Source of the DNA: CAYYNP01 sp964472545
GTDB taxonomy: Bacteria > Planctomycetota > Planctomycetia > Pirellulales > Thermoguttaceae
DNA: 33,653 bases
NCBI GenBank assembly: GCA_964472545.1
Contig: CAYYNP010000078.1
Location: 1-33,653, forward strand
Reading direction: 5' to 3'
Part shown: piece after piece, positions 8,918 to 18,976 of the stretch
How the letters are laid out: each line of letters starts with the position of its first letter
Numbering within the stretch: the stretch's first letter is position 1
The notes under the pieces: generated by a model
Seen by the model: only the letters and a program-made list of their open reading frames with translations
Told to the model about the DNA's origin: nothing
Database searches by the model: none
Translations under genes and position numbers: made by a program

Positions 8918-9100
8918 CTACACCTTCCACCCCTCGCGATAGTCCGGGAAGATGTAATCGTCGGCCTTCGGGTTGCCGGAGGCTTTGAACTGTTCGGCGT
9001 CCCGGTCGAAGCCGCCGCCGCTGTATTCTTGGCCCGGTGTCGTTGTGTGGTCGGAGAAAGAACTCTCTGAATACCGCCGGCTGTTTCTACTACCGCTCAT
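8918..9100 (-). CDS. Doubtful 60-aa ORF between the GH127 fusion and the CHAT gene
   Basis: A 60-codon frame starts at an ATG that overlaps the last 11 bp of the GH127-HzsA-like gene and ends 87 bp before the CHAT gene. The C-terminal half has GC-rich third positions like the neighbouring genes and a tidy acidic/aromatic sequence ending YREGWKV. The first 20 residues are Ser/Arg-rich and look non-coding. No family was recognised. It may be a small real gene coupled to the upstream stop, the 3' remnant of a lost gene, or chance. Confidence 0.3.
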   Translation of the reverse strand: MSGSRNSRRYSESSFSDHTTTPGQEYSGGGFDRDAEQFKASGNPKADDYIFPDYREGWKV

Positions 9101-12100
9101 GTTCCGGAGTGGGGCAGGATTCGGATACGGCTTCGTCGAAGGTCACGTCAATCCTGAAATTCGGATGATTCTCGAACTGTAGGTTCCTCCGTCCCCAGTA
9201 AGAGCCGTAGTATTGGCAGTTGTTGTCGACCCAGCGCGCCACCTTGGCCTTTTCCGCAGCGGTGAGATTGGGCGAGCAACTGGTTGCCAGCGCGGCCGCC
9301 CTGTCTCTTTGGCGGGGCGTTAAGTTCCAGACATCCAGGCCGAGCATCTTCAACAAGACGCTCTGGTTGCCAAAGAGCGTGTGTGCCTCACGGTATCGCG
9401 CGTCGGTGCCAAGCTCATCGATAAGAAGGCCGAGCAGATTGGCGTCGTGTCCTGCCCTCGCGGTTCTTGACAGAAGTGCGTCATAGGAAGCATTGAAATG
9501 CGTGGTCTTCGCACCGGTGAGATTCAGATCGCCGGCGCCATTTGAACCGTGACAGGAGATGCAATGCTTGTCCCATATCGGCTGAATAATATCGGGATAG
9601 CTCAGGACTATCTTACCGGTAGACTCTCCCGGTTGAGCGTTGTTGCACGGGTCCTCCGCGGCGCGACGAAAAGCCAGCCGAGAAGCAGTAATCGGGGCGG
9701 CAGCATCAGGTGTTTCATGGCACCCGATACAACTGGCCATTTCGCCGGGCATGTAATTGACGTACGTGCGCTCACTCTGAATCGTCCGGTATTGGGCGTC
9801 CAGGGCCTGCAGGTAGATGGCACGATTGGCCGGGACCGTGAAGTTCGCCGAACCGTCGCTTTCAACCGTTGCAATTCCCCACTGCGCGGCCACCCAGAGA
9901 TGCGTGCGGTGGGATACGGCTGCGTGCTGCTGCCCCCAGGTGTCGTAGCTGGCAGCGTGGGGAGAGCTATGTCGGCGTGCGGCCCAGGGACGCGGGACCT
10001 GTTCCATAACCCTGAGGTACTTGATGCTGCCGGCTTTTGTATTCTCCATGCCGTGGTACACGTTGGACACCATGCACTGGGCCTTGCCTTGTTCCGCAAG
10101 CGTCGGATCGTAGCTGGACGTGGGTACGGGAGGGACGACTCTGGCCTTAAGAGGCATTGGCTGCCAGCAGGAAGTGTCGTCTTCCTTGTGAAACAACTGC
10201 TTTTGCCCGTTGTCCCTCAGCACGTACATCCCCCAGACGTTTTCGTCGGTCCAGTGCGGGCCTTTAGGTTTGTAGGCCACCATGAAGAGTTCTTCGGAAA
10301 TGGGGTAGGGATCGCGGAAGAAGGCGTTCCAACCTCGTCCCGGGTAGACGGGTTTGGCAAACGCGTCGTCGATCCCCCAAACCGGCCAGGGGCATTCCGG
10401 GGTCACGTTCGTCTGGCAGGCGTCGGTGCGGATGTTCAGACTCGTGTCGAGTTTCATTACCGTGCCGATGGCGTTGTCCATATGGTAAGCGCCCAGGGCG
10501 ACGTACTTGTCGGACGTGCCCGGAACGGGGCGCCCCTGGATGATGGTGTGTGGCGTCAGAATATCGTTGCCGTAGATTTCGCGAGAGCGGCTTCCGTCCG
10601 GATACATCGACCAAAGACTCTTGACAACCGTGGCCCCCTTGTCCACGTATTCCCAGCGATGATACATGACCTGGCCCGACGGCATGACCACCGGACAAAA
10701 CACGCTGACCATGTCCTTGCTGAGCCTTCGCAGGTTACGGCCGTCGCCATCCATGCGGTACATATTGGTCGTGGTGAAGATGTCCGGCCCGTCGCAGATG
10801 GTGCCTATCTTGCAGCGCGTGGAGACAAACATGATCCCGCCGTCCGGTAGATAGCACGGGTGCATGTCGTCGGTGCCGTGGTGATAGTCGTTATACTCCC
10901 CGTGGTGATACTCGCTCCAGTTGGCGTCCCACAACGTTCTCACCTTGTAGAGCGATTGCATCTCGTCTTCGTCTTCCGGAGGGAACGTCAGTTGGGTTAT
11001 GGCACCGGTTGCGACGACCAGTTCGTAGATCCGATACCCTTCCATGTGGTCGTCTTTGAAGTCGAACACGATCTTCTTGGCGTCATAAGAAACGTCGAAA
11101 CGGTTGACGACGCCGGGCTTGCCCATATCGAATTCCCGGACCGAGCCGTCACTGAGATCGAGGATACAGATACCGCCCCCGGGTTTGAATTCGCTGTTGA
11201 TATGTTCCGTATAGTAGTGGTTTGGAGTTAGGGGATAACGTCGAATAAACGCGACCTTGTCCGCCGCCAGTGAGGCTTTCAGAGCGTCTCTGGCCTGGAC
11301 GACGTCTTCGTCAGCCGGATCGAAAGTGGACAAGATCGGATCGAACGAGCGATAGAGACGCCCTTCCCAGCCGATCTCGACCTTCGGTGCGAGAGACTTG
11401 CCGTCTTGACCGACCCAAACGACCATCTCGCCAGCTTTGCGATGGTCCCAAACGTGGTACGGCACGGCGACGATTTCGCGGCCCGACCGGTCGATTCCCT
11501 TGAGGACCGTCACGCCTCCAAGCAAGTCATTGCGGTATTCGGCGTTGAACTCGGGGTCTTTCCCCAACACGATGTTCTGCACGCCTTTGGGGTTGTCGAC
11601 CGCCTCGAAGCAATAGACGATTGGCCCTCGTTGGACGGCCACGCGGCCGACACCCGCCCGAGCGCTCGGGTGTGCCTCGATCCGGCGGATGTCCATCGGC
11701 AGGTCCAGTTCGATCACGTCACCCGATTTCCATCGCCGTGAGAGCCGAGCATATCCACTGCGAACCGACAACTTATCTTGCGACTGGCCGTTGACGGACA
11801 GCGACGCTCCTTCACACCATTCGGGGATCCGTACCTTGACGTCAAACTGGCTCGCTTGATCCGGCTCGAGCGTCAGCTTGACCTTGCCGTCCCAGGGGTA
11901 GTTGGTAGCCGTCTTCAAACGAACCGATACGCCTTCAAACGTGAGTTTCGCCTTGCCGGTGACGAAAAGATTGACATAGATCCCGTCGTCGTCCGTGGCA
12001 TAGACGTATCCCGGCATCGACGGCACGAACCGTACGACGTTGGTCGGGCAGCAAGCACATCCGAAAAACGGCTGGCGGTGACGGTCGCCTTCGCTGGACA

Positions 12101-13265
12101 TCGGATTGACGTAGAAGAACTTCCGGCCATCAAGGGATACGCCGGAGAGAACGCCGTTGTACATGACGCGTTCCATGACGTCGGCATATTTCGCGTCTGC
12201 GTGCAGTAGGTTCAAGCGATGATTCCAAAGGACCATGCCGATCGACGCACACGTTTCACAATAGGCGTCGTCGTTGGGCAACGTGTAGTCGCCGCTGAAT
12301 CCTTCATTGTGGGTCTGGACACCGATGCCGCCGGTGACGTACATCTTCCGCAACGCGACGTTCTGCCAGAGGCGGTCCATGGCGTCGATCAGGCCTTGGT
12401 CGTCGGTAAGCGAAGCGACGTCGGCTGCGGCCGAGTAGAGATACATTGCCCTAACGGCATGACCGGTGATTTCGCTCTGCCGGCGAACGGGCAGATGGTC
12501 CTGGTAGTGTTTGCCGAAGAGATCCCCCCGATCGGCGTCTCCTCGCCGATCGATAAAGAACTTTGCCAGGTCGAAGTAACGCTTCTCGCCGGTGAGGTGG
12601 TAGAGCTTCACGAGCGCCAGTTCGATTTCCTGGTGGCCGGGAACCGCAAGCCGTTTGCCGGGACCAAAGATCCGATCGATGTGGTCGATGAACTTGACGG
12701 CCACGTCCAACAGTGTCCGCTTGCCGGTAGCCCGATGATGGGCGATGGCGGCTTCGACGAGATGGCCCGCGCAATACAGCTCGTGGCGGTGCATCAACAC
12801 GGACCATTTCTCATCGGGCACCTTCACGGTATGGAACGTGTGCAAATAGCCGTCGGGCTCTTGTGCGGCAGCAATCTTGGCGATGATGGCGTCGACCGTC
12901 TTCTCCAACTCGGGGTCGCGATGGTCGGCCAGCGAGTAGGAAGCCCCTTCGAGAACCTTATAGAGGTCGGAATCGTTGTAGTATTGCCCCTCGAATTCAT
13001 CTGCCAGGATGCCGGCTGCCCTATCGAAATTGCGGATGCGGCCGGTCTGTTCGCACCACTTGACGTTGTGTGGCAACGAATTCTCTCGATTGGTCTTAAG
13101 ACGCGGGGCCCAGAATTCGTCAGCGTCACTACCAGTAGCCCTGACCTTCACCTCGGTAAACGGCACGGCCGAAAGCCCAGGGGTCTTCGGTTCTTCGGCC
13201 CACGCGGTGGCGGTTATGCTCAGGGTGATCGCGACAAGGATGATAAGGCGGATTGGTGGTCTCAT
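9090..13265 (-). CDS. GH127 beta-L-arabinofuranosidase fused to HzsA-like cytochrome c
   Basis: This 1391-aa secreted protein starts at ATG 13265, after an AGAGAGG ribosome-binding site, with a Sec signal peptide (residues 1-23, ending at an Ala-Trp-Ala cut site). Residues about 28-615 are a GH127 (DUF1680) glycosidase. The Zn/catalytic cluster is visible as Glu337 and Cys339 in CETCAS plus Cys405-Cys406 in CACCPTN, matching the Glu-Cys-Cys-Cys set known from the bifidobacterial beta-L-arabinofuranosidase HypBA1. From about 625 to the end the chain is a hydrazine-synthase-alpha-like protein. It has NHYYTEH, a WD40-like propeller with DDMHPCYLPDG and STRC, then EQVPRPWAARR, ERTYVNYMPGE and two c-heme sites: CIGCH (1179-1183) and CISCH (1235-1239). 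The C-terminus (YGSYWGRRNL) looks complete. No stop or frameshift lies at the junction near residues 615-665. The expected location is the periplasm or outer surface. This domain pairing is very unusual; it may be a real fusion or a deletion that joined two genes in frame. Confidence 0.88.
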   Translation of the reverse strand: MRPPIRLIILVAITLSITATAWAEEPKTPGLSAVPFTEVKVRATGSDADEFWAPRLKTNRENSLPHNVKWCEQTGRIRNFDRAAGILADEFEGQYYNDSDLYKVLEGASYSLADHRDPELEKTVDAIIAKIAAAQEPDGYLHTFHTVKVPDEKWSVLMHRHELYCAGHLVEAAIAHHRATGKRTLLDVAVKFIDHIDRIFGPGKRLAVPGHQEIELALVKLYHLTGEKRYFDLAKFFIDRRGDADRGDLFGKHYQDHLPVRRQSEITGHAVRAMYLYSAAADVASLTDDQGLIDAMDRLWQNVALRKMYVTGGIGVQTHNEGFSGDYTLPNDDAYCETCASIGMVLWNHRLNLLHADAKYADVMERVMYNGVLSGVSLDGRKFFYVNPMSSEGDRHRQPFFGCACCPTNVVRFVPSMPGYVYATDDDGIYVNLFVTGKAKLTFEGVSVRLKTATNYPWDGKVKLTLEPDQASQFDVKVRIPEWCEGASLSVNGQSQDKLSVRSGYARLSRRWKSGDVIELDLPMDIRRIEAHPSARAGVGRVAVQRGPIVYCFEAVDNPKGVQNIVLGKDPEFNAEYRNDLLGGVTVLKGIDRSGREIVAVPYHVWDHRKAGEMVVWVGQDGKSLAPKVEIGWEGRLYRSFDPILSTFDPADEDVVQARDALKASLAADKVAFIRRYPLTPNHYYTEHINSEFKPGGGICILDLSDGSVREFDMGKPGVVNRFDVSYDAKKIVFDFKDDHMEGYRIYELVVATGAITQLTFPPEDEDEMQSLYKVRTLWDANWSEYHHGEYNDYHHGTDDMHPCYLPDGGIMFVSTRCKIGTICDGPDIFTTTNMYRMDGDGRNLRRLSKDMVSVFCPVVMPSGQVMYHRWEYVDKGATVVKSLWSMYPDGSRSREIYGNDILTPHTIIQGRPVPGTSDKYVALGAYHMDNAIGTVMKLDTSLNIRTDACQTNVTPECPWPVWGIDDAFAKPVYPGRGWNAFFRDPYPISEELFMVAYKPKGPHWTDENVWGMYVLRDNGQKQLFHKEDDTSCWQPMPLKARVVPPVPTSSYDPTLAEQGKAQCMVSNVYHGMENTKAGSIKYLRVMEQVPRPWAARRHSSPHAASYDTWGQQHAAVSHRTHLWVAAQWGIATVESDGSANFTVPANRAIYLQALDAQYRTIQSERTYVNYMPGEMASCIGCHETPDAAAPITASRLAFRRAAEDPCNNAQPGESTGKIVLSYPDIIQPIWDKHCISCHGSNGAGDLNLTGAKTTHFNASYDALLSRTARAGHDANLLGLLIDELGTDARYREAHTLFGNQSVLLKMLGLDVWNLTPRQRDRAAALATSCSPNLTAAEKAKVARWVDNNCQYYGSYWGRRNLQFENHPNFRIDVTFDEAVSESCPTPEHER

Positions 13266-13474
13266 GCGACGCCTCTCTTCGATCGGTTATTGTCGGCTCC
13301 CTGCGCACAGGCCATACATGCCGTCTGGAACCGCGCTGTTCTCAACTCCAGGTAAACGGGACTTCCTTGCTTGACAACACGGTCTACGGACGCGTTTGGC
13401 AAAGAAGGGCCGTGTGGTAGACGTACGATGATACCATAGCGCCCCATTCATCTACCACTACCCGTGTTCGATCT

Positions 13475-16400
13475 TCAAGACGTCCGATCACGGCTCCCGA
13501 ACGACAAGTCGACCGAATCTCCCTGACTCCGGATGCCGCTACGTGTCTCGCTGTAGCCCCAGACAACCTTTTCGGGGTCCGCAGGATCGGACTTTCCGCC
13601 CTCCGTAAAGAAATCCGTGACCGGCTCGCCGGTTGCATCATCGACCACCTCGCCGCGAACGGTCGTTTTGCCGGGCACCGCCTCGGTCGGGACTTCCTTT
13701 GCGAGCACGTCGATCTCGACCTTGTTGCTCATCAACAGAATCGGCTTGCTCGCGTCGGGCCGCAGACCTCCTTCTGGAGATTCCGGCATCGGATAACAAC
13801 CGGGCCACCCGTATTGGACGGTGTGCTTGCCCGGAGCGAGGCTAAGCGGTGTGCCGTCATCAACGCTCAGCCACCGGTTGTCGAGCGTAACCGAAAAGCC
13901 AGTCAGTCCGTTCTGCCAGTTGCTGCCGGGGTGATACGCCACGCCGGTCAGGTTCTCTCCTTCATGGCGATAAGGCCGACCATCGACGATCAACCGGCTC
14001 TTTGGAGTTTGAACGGTTGACAGCAGCAGGTCGACCTTGCCGCCGCGGCGTACGAAGGCCTCCAGCTTGGGCGTCTGCTCCGGCGAGGCGAGCTTCGCGG
14101 GCTTGATGCGGCATTGAATACCCTCAATGGGCGTGCCCCACTCGCCCGTCGCCGATGTGCCGGCGGCCGCGTCGAGACCGGCGAGCGGTTTCAGGGCGTC
14201 GGCTACAAGTTGCTTCAGATCTGCATCGAGTTTGGCGTTGTCGGCCCGAGTGTTGATTTGCCCGACGAGACCGAGATTCGGGTAGACCGGCCAGGTGGCC
14301 AATTGCATTTCTTCCGAGCGTGGTTCTTCCAGGACGACCAAGATCGTGAACTCTTCGCCTTTGGGGACCGGCGTCGGCCGCGCGGCCTTCCCGACGTTCG
14401 TGTGGAAGATGAACACGCCGATCCCGCCGGGGCTCGATTTGGCCGAGACGGTTCGCCACGCCTTTGCCTTCTTCAGGTACGCGTACTTCTCGGCGAGTTT
14501 CACCAGACCCGTGCGAATCTTGGCGTCTGCATCGGCCAGCAGTTCGTTTCTTCGCGCCAACAGCTCACTGTCGAGAGCGGGTGATCCGTCGTCCGCCATT
14601 GTGGCTTCTCTATCTGCGACGACCACCATGGCCGTGCCCTCTGCAACATCGTCCCAATCGCCGATTTCCATTTCAAACCGGCAATTGACTTTGTACGTGT
14701 CCGGCTTGGCAAGATCGAACCATTTCGCGATATCGATCTGCTTCTGGAACACCTCGCCGGGCTCGAGCGTTATGAACGACCCCTTTCCGCCCCAGTGAAT
14801 TGGATCACCCGTGTCCGGCACTTCGGGACCGTCGCCGCGGCGACGAAATGCGGTGAACCCGAACTGGTTGTTCCGCGCGCCACGCTGGCGACCACCGTCG
14901 ACAAATGAAAGAGTCCCCTCCCCGACGTTCTTGATTTCCATGTTCAGGACGACCGGTTCGCCTGGCTCGAAGGTCGGCTTCGACGGCGAAAAACGGGCCG
15001 CAATCTTGTGGCCGGGATGCTTCCGAAGAGCAGGCGCGACTCCTAGTGTGGCCGCGATTCTCGCTGCGGTTTCCGTGCCGCCAAACCAGGCCGTCAGGTT
15101 CATTCGGCGGTCTTTGTCTAGGTTGGAATTTGCCCCGACCAGCACGCACAGACCGTCGATAACCAGCGCTACGTGGCCGACGTCGTCTCCTTCAGCAAAC
15201 GGACCGGCCGCATCCAGGTCAATGCGGAACCGCGAATTGTCGTTGGCGATCGACGCCATCGCGGCCGTTCCGAAATTGTCGGTCAAACGACGCAAGAGCA
15301 CAACGGTTCCGTCGGCGTCGCTCCGCGAGACCTCCACACCCGACTCGGTCGAGTTAATTCCTCGAACGCGATAGATGCCGTCCGGAAGGTCGGCCGCGAT
15401 TTCGATCTCGACCGGGCTGCTGACGGCTCGGACGTTCTTACCCGACGCGTTATCTGCGGCCGTCGCCGTGAAAGCCACGCGAATGGTGTGTTTGCCCGTC
15501 GCAAGGTGGAGTCGCTCCGGGCGGGGTCCCCCCGGTCTGGCGGCATCCTGGGAAGCTGCTAGCTCCCACCACCAGTCCAGAGGGACGGCAACGTCGTCGT
15601 ATTGCCGGCCGGGAGGAAGAGGCCTTGGCCGCTGGCGTATCTCATGTGTGTGCAGCGGCCGGCGGTATCGCTGCCCGTCCACTTCCAGTTCGCAGGCATA
15701 CAAGAGAGGGCTAATGAGCAGATTCCGCTTGCCTTGGTTGCGCGCGTCGGCAACGAGATGCCCAGTCTCGCTCTCTTTCCACTTCGATTGCTTCCCCCGC
15801 AGCCGGACCTGCACGCCGTCGAGCGGTTCACCCCAACCGTCGGCGTCCGGTGGCCGAGGGACCGTGGTTTCCGGAGCGGTGGCGGCCGGTTCGAGCGATT
15901 CTGTCACCACGGTTAGCGACAGCTTGCCGGCAGGGAGCCTCCCCTCCCAGACATCTTGCACGTTGGGATCATGGGAATACGAGTGGAACGACGCAGAGAC
16001 TTCATATTCACCGGCGGCGACACGAAGCGATGGCAGGGAGTCGCGTTTCTTCCAGTCCGTTGGGCGGACGCCATACCGAACCGTGTGTGTTGACACTTCG
16101 CCGTGCGGTGGGATCGTACTCTGCCTGGCGTGGATGATGCCGTTGATGAGGCACATCCCCAGCAACTCAATCCGGTTCCCTTGCACCATCGGCGACCAGC
16201 CGTTTGCCACCCACGCCAACTTGACGGGCTTGTCGGTCGTGTTGCGGACGAGCAGTTGGTAATGGACGATCTGTCCATAGCGGTAGGGCGCCGTGCCGCT
16301 CGTATAGCGCAATCCGGCTTGAAGCCCGTCGACTGGCTCTCCCCAGACGGTCGGACCGAGTTGCGTTTGGGGGTATTCGATGATCCGCAGTGCTTCGCCC

Positions 16401-18490
16401 GCCGCCGTCCGGACGCCGGCGTCCTCGTCGTTGGATGCCAGGGCCGACAAGAGCGAAAGCGGCCGGCGGTCGCCGATTCGTCCCAGTGCGCTGGCGGCAT
16501 GCGCTCGAAGCGCCTCGTGGTCGCTTTGCAGCGCGGCCGTCAGCGGTTCAACGGCCGCTTTCGCCCGCAGATAGCCCAGGCCCTCGGCAGCGCGCCACCG
16601 GACCGCCGGATGCTCATCGTGCAGCGCCCCCAGCAGCGGCTGCACGGCCCGCGGATCGTTGCTCTGCCACAAGGCGCCGGTTGCCGCGGCACGCACCTGG
16701 CGGTCCTCGTCCTTCAGGGCGGCGGCCAATGCGGGGACCAGCCTCGCCGGCCTGAGGTTCTTCGTATCGTATGAGGCGAGATTGCCGAGGCCGGCAGCGG
16801 CGTCCGTTCGAATCGTGGCATCCGGATCGTTGAGCATTTTGATTAACGGGTCGATCACCGGTGCCACCTTGATCTCCCCCAACGCCTGCACGGCCCCTCG
16901 ACGAACGCGAGGGTTCTTGTCCTCCAACGCGTCGACCAGTTCTTCGACGGCAGGCTCGCCAAGCGTGCGTAACGCAGTTACAGCCGCCGTCCACGCGCGA
17001 TCATCGTCGCCAGCGAGGGCGGCAATCAGCGATTGCGCAGGGTAGATCGCGGTCAGGCAGCGTTTGGCGCTGGCGGCGACCTCGGCATCTGCGTGTCCGC
17101 ACGCCGCTTCGAGAGCCGCCCGGGCCGGCCGGCCGATCCGGATCAACTCCCGTTGTGCCGCTTCGCGCCGGCTATACGTCTCATCGCCCAACTGTTCGAT
17201 CAGTTGAGCGATCCGGTCGTCGCCTTCGGCCGAACTAGCCGCAGCGGTGTCCGTTTTGGAAGTATTGCCTTCCGTCCGTTCGCCTGCGATCACGAAACAC
17301 GTCACCAGCGCGACGATCATGGCCGAGGTAATCAATCCGCCGGCAAGTGAACGGCCCCAACGACGCGGCGCGTTGCCGGCAGAGCCCAATACGCGGCGAA
17401 TCCGGCCAAGCGTGCTGCCGTCTGCTTTGCGGGCAGCCATGACCATCTTCGGCGCGGCGCGGCCCGCTTCCACCGCGGCAAGAGCCGCAGCGTAATCTAC
17501 CTTGTTGCCACAAACGGCGACCGCCACGTCGTCGCAACAGTGCTCGCGCTCGGCGCGAATCTGCCGCGAAAGCCACCATACGCCCGGATGATAGAAGAAC
17601 AGGGTTTCGATGACCGTCTGCAACAAGTTCACGAGATAGTCGTGTCGGCGGATGTGTGCCAACTCGTGTGCCAGGATTGCGTCGAGTTCGGCAGGTGTAA
17701 GACCCGTTAGAATGCCGGCAGGCAGAAGAACCGTCGGCCGCAGCCATCCCACCACGACCGGTACTTCCACCAAGAGTGATTTCACGACGGCAACCGATCG
17801 GTTGATCCCCGAACGCTCGGCCAGCGTGGAGAGTCGACGCGAGATTCCTTCACCGACGGGAGCCGTGCCGAGACATTTCAATCGTTGCGCCGCAATCCAT
17901 CCGCCCAGGTTCCACACCGACACAACAAACACGCCGACACACCACGCCACGACACACCACGGCATCCACGGTGATAGGACCGCCGCAATCCGTCGCAGTG
18001 ACGTCTCTTGAGACTGGTCGGTCGCCCGTACCTCGGCGGTCGGCGGTAGGGTGGCGGGAGCAACCACCGTTGCGGGCGACGAAGCCGTGGGCTCCAACGC
18101 CGCGGGCGACGAAGTTGCGAGCATTTGCTCGCCGGCGTGCCCGGAGACGGGGACTTCTGTCTTCATCGCCATCCTTTCGGCAGTCGCGATATCATTGACC
18201 GCAACGGCAGCGATTGGCTGGAGAGTCGCCTCTTCAGCAGTTGCAGAAGCTACGACGTCCGGAGCCCGGCTGCTGGGAAGGAGGCCATAGGTGACAATCG
18301 GCGCAGTCGCCATGACGGTCAACCCGGCACACGCGGCCAAATAACGCACGTTCGCACGCCCGCGATGCAGCAGAGAAAGCAGCAACGCCAGAACGGCCGA
18401 TACCAGCGCAATCTCCCACAGCGAGTGTAACAGGGTCCAGCCCAGGCGTGTGATCCAATCCGCGGCCAGTATTTGATCGAGAAAGTTCAT
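13475..18490 (-). CDS. BlaR1-like M56 peptidase with HEAT repeats and repeated beta modules
   Basis: This 1671-aa membrane protein has its ATG (18490) overlapping the blaI stop by 4 bp (ATGA), so it is translationally coupled. The first roughly 400 residues are the M56 membrane region. It starts WTLLHSLWEIALVSAVLALLLSL and contains the zinc motif HELAH (His275, Glu276, His279), then FYHPGVWWLSRQIRAEREHCCDD, and ends in a last helix near residue 395. HEAT-like repeats (about 425-705) follow, then a long extracytoplasmic part with three modules that each begin Trp-Gly-x-Pro-(Val/Leu/Ile)-(Asp/Glu)-Gly-(Leu/Val/Ile)-Gln. In BlaR1/MecR1 systems the peptidase cleaves the BlaI repressor after a signal; the ligand here is unknown and no beta-lactamase is near. 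The C-terminus breaks off within what looks like a carboxypeptidase-regulatory-like segment, so a late frameshift is possible. Confidence 0.9.
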   Translation of the reverse strand: MNFLDQILAADWITRLGWTLLHSLWEIALVSAVLALLLSLLHRGRANVRYLAACAGLTVMATAPIVTYGLLPSSRAPDVVASATAEEATLQPIAAVAVNDIATAERMAMKTEVPVSGHAGEQMLATSSPAALEPTASSPATVVAPATLPPTAEVRATDQSQETSLRRIAAVLSPWMPWCVVAWCVGVFVVSVWNLGGWIAAQRLKCLGTAPVGEGISRRLSTLAERSGINRSVAVVKSLLVEVPVVVGWLRPTVLLPAGILTGLTPAELDAILAHELAHIRRHDYLVNLLQTVIETLFFYHPGVWWLSRQIRAEREHCCDDVAVAVCGNKVDYAAALAAVEAGRAAPKMVMAARKADGSTLGRIRRVLGSAGNAPRRWGRSLAGGLITSAMIVALVTCFVIAGERTEGNTSKTDTAAASSAEGDDRIAQLIEQLGDETYSRREAAQRELIRIGRPARAALEAACGHADAEVAASAKRCLTAIYPAQSLIAALAGDDDRAWTAAVTALRTLGEPAVEELVDALEDKNPRVRRGAVQALGEIKVAPVIDPLIKMLNDPDATIRTDAAAGLGNLASYDTKNLRPARLVPALAAALKDEDRQVRAAATGALWQSNDPRAVQPLLGALHDEHPAVRWRAAEGLGYLRAKAAVEPLTAALQSDHEALRAHAASALGRIGDRRPLSLLSALASNDEDAGVRTAAGEALRIIEYPQTQLGPTVWGEPVDGLQAGLRYTSGTAPYRYGQIVHYQLLVRNTTDKPVKLAWVANGWSPMVQGNRIELLGMCLINGIIHARQSTIPPHGEVSTHTVRYGVRPTDWKKRDSLPSLRVAAGEYEVSASFHSYSHDPNVQDVWEGRLPAGKLSLTVVTESLEPAATAPETTVPRPPDADGWGEPLDGVQVRLRGKQSKWKESETGHLVADARNQGKRNLLISPLLYACELEVDGQRYRRPLHTHEIRQRPRPLPPGRQYDDVAVPLDWWWELAASQDAARPGGPRPERLHLATGKHTIRVAFTATAADNASGKNVRAVSSPVEIEIAADLPDGIYRVRGINSTESGVEVSRSDADGTVVLLRRLTDNFGTAAMASIANDNSRFRIDLDAAGPFAEGDDVGHVALVIDGLCVLVGANSNLDKDRRMNLTAWFGGTETAARIAATLGVAPALRKHPGHKIAARFSPSKPTFEPGEPVVLNMEIKNVGEGTLSFVDGGRQRGARNNQFGFTAFRRRGDGPEVPDTGDPIHWGGKGSFITLEPGEVFQKQIDIAKWFDLAKPDTYKVNCRFEMEIGDWDDVAEGTAMVVVADREATMADDGSPALDSELLARRNELLADADAKIRTGLVKLAEKYAYLKKAKAWRTVSAKSSPGGIGVFIFHTNVGKAARPTPVPKGEEFTILVVLEEPRSEEMQLATWPVYPNLGLVGQINTRADNAKLDADLKQLVADALKPLAGLDAAAGTSATGEWGTPIEGIQCRIKPAKLASPEQTPKLEAFVRRGGKVDLLLSTVQTPKSRLIVDGRPYRHEGENLTGVAYHPGSNWQNGLTGFSVTLDNRWLSVDDGTPLSLAPGKHTVQYGWPGCYPMPESPEGGLRPDASKPILLMSNKVEIDVLAKEVPTEAVPGKTTVRGEVVDDATGEPVTDFFTEGGKSDPADPEKVVWGYSETRSGIRSQGDSVDLSFGSRDRTS

Positions 18491-18876
18491 TGGTTCTCTC
18501 CCCGAGCCTTCTTGATGAGCTCTTGCATCATTTCCAGTTCTTCCGGGGAGACCCGATCCGCCGAGATCATCCGCATTACCAGACTCGTCGCCGAGCCGCC
18601 GAAGGCCCTTTGTGCCAGATCGTCGAGCATACAGAGTTGCGTATGCTCCTTGGTCTTGGCACTGCTGTAGAGCTGTGGACGCGCGGAATCATCGCGGGTG
18701 ATGAGTCCCTTTTCGCGCATCACCTGCATCATCTTCAGCGTGGTCGAATAGCCCGTGTCGCGCTCGGCAGCCAGTTCGTTGTGCACTTGGCGGACGGTGC
18801 AGGGGCCTCGCCGCCAGAGCACGCCGAGAATCTTCAGTTCCACGTCGGTCGGTTTTGAAGAAGGCTGTCTAGGCAT
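18487..18876 (-). CDS. BlaI/MecI-family transcriptional repressor
   Basis: This 129-aa winged-helix repressor starts at ATG 18876, preceded by GGAGAGG. A longer frame to 18999 is rejected because it would run through the promoter. The helix-turn-helix region shows the family pattern, with TDVELKILGVLWRRGP, TVRQVHNEL and GYSTTLKMMQVMREKGL. The C-terminal part is the dimerisation region, which in this family includes the protease-sensitive site. It forms an operon with the M56 gene (4-bp overlap). Two palindromes that straddle its promoter are its likely autoregulatory operators. Its direct target is presumably its own operon, and possibly others elsewhere. Confidence 0.93.
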   Translation of the reverse strand: MPRQPSSKPTDVELKILGVLWRRGPCTVRQVHNELAAERDTGYSTTLKMMQVMREKGLITRDDSARPQLYSSAKTKEHTQLCMLDDLAQRAFGGSATSLVMRMISADRVSPEELEMMQELIKKARGENQ

Positions 18877-18947
18877 GGCGATCCTCTCCTGCAAACGTGT
18901 TTCCGTTAGAAACGCGGCTCGCTGCATTTCGAGCAGTCTGGATGTAT

Positions 18948-18963
18948 GACGAATTACTTCGTC
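18948..18963. promoter_or_regulatory. BlaI operator candidate A (GACGAA-N4-TTCGTC)
   Basis: This is a perfect 6-bp inverted repeat with a 4-bp centre, lying just downstream of the predicted -10 and so covering the early transcribed region. It has the same half-site as sites B and C. The BlaI gene it precedes is the natural candidate regulator. Confidence 0.65.
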
Positions 18964-18976
18964 GTAAAGTTCCCTG

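Noticed and set aside
9090..11390. Hydrazine synthase, implying anammox metabolism
   Set aside because: Only an alpha-like chain is present, fused to a glycosidase, without beta or gamma subunits. HzsA-like proteins occur widely in planctomycetes that do not carry out anammox.
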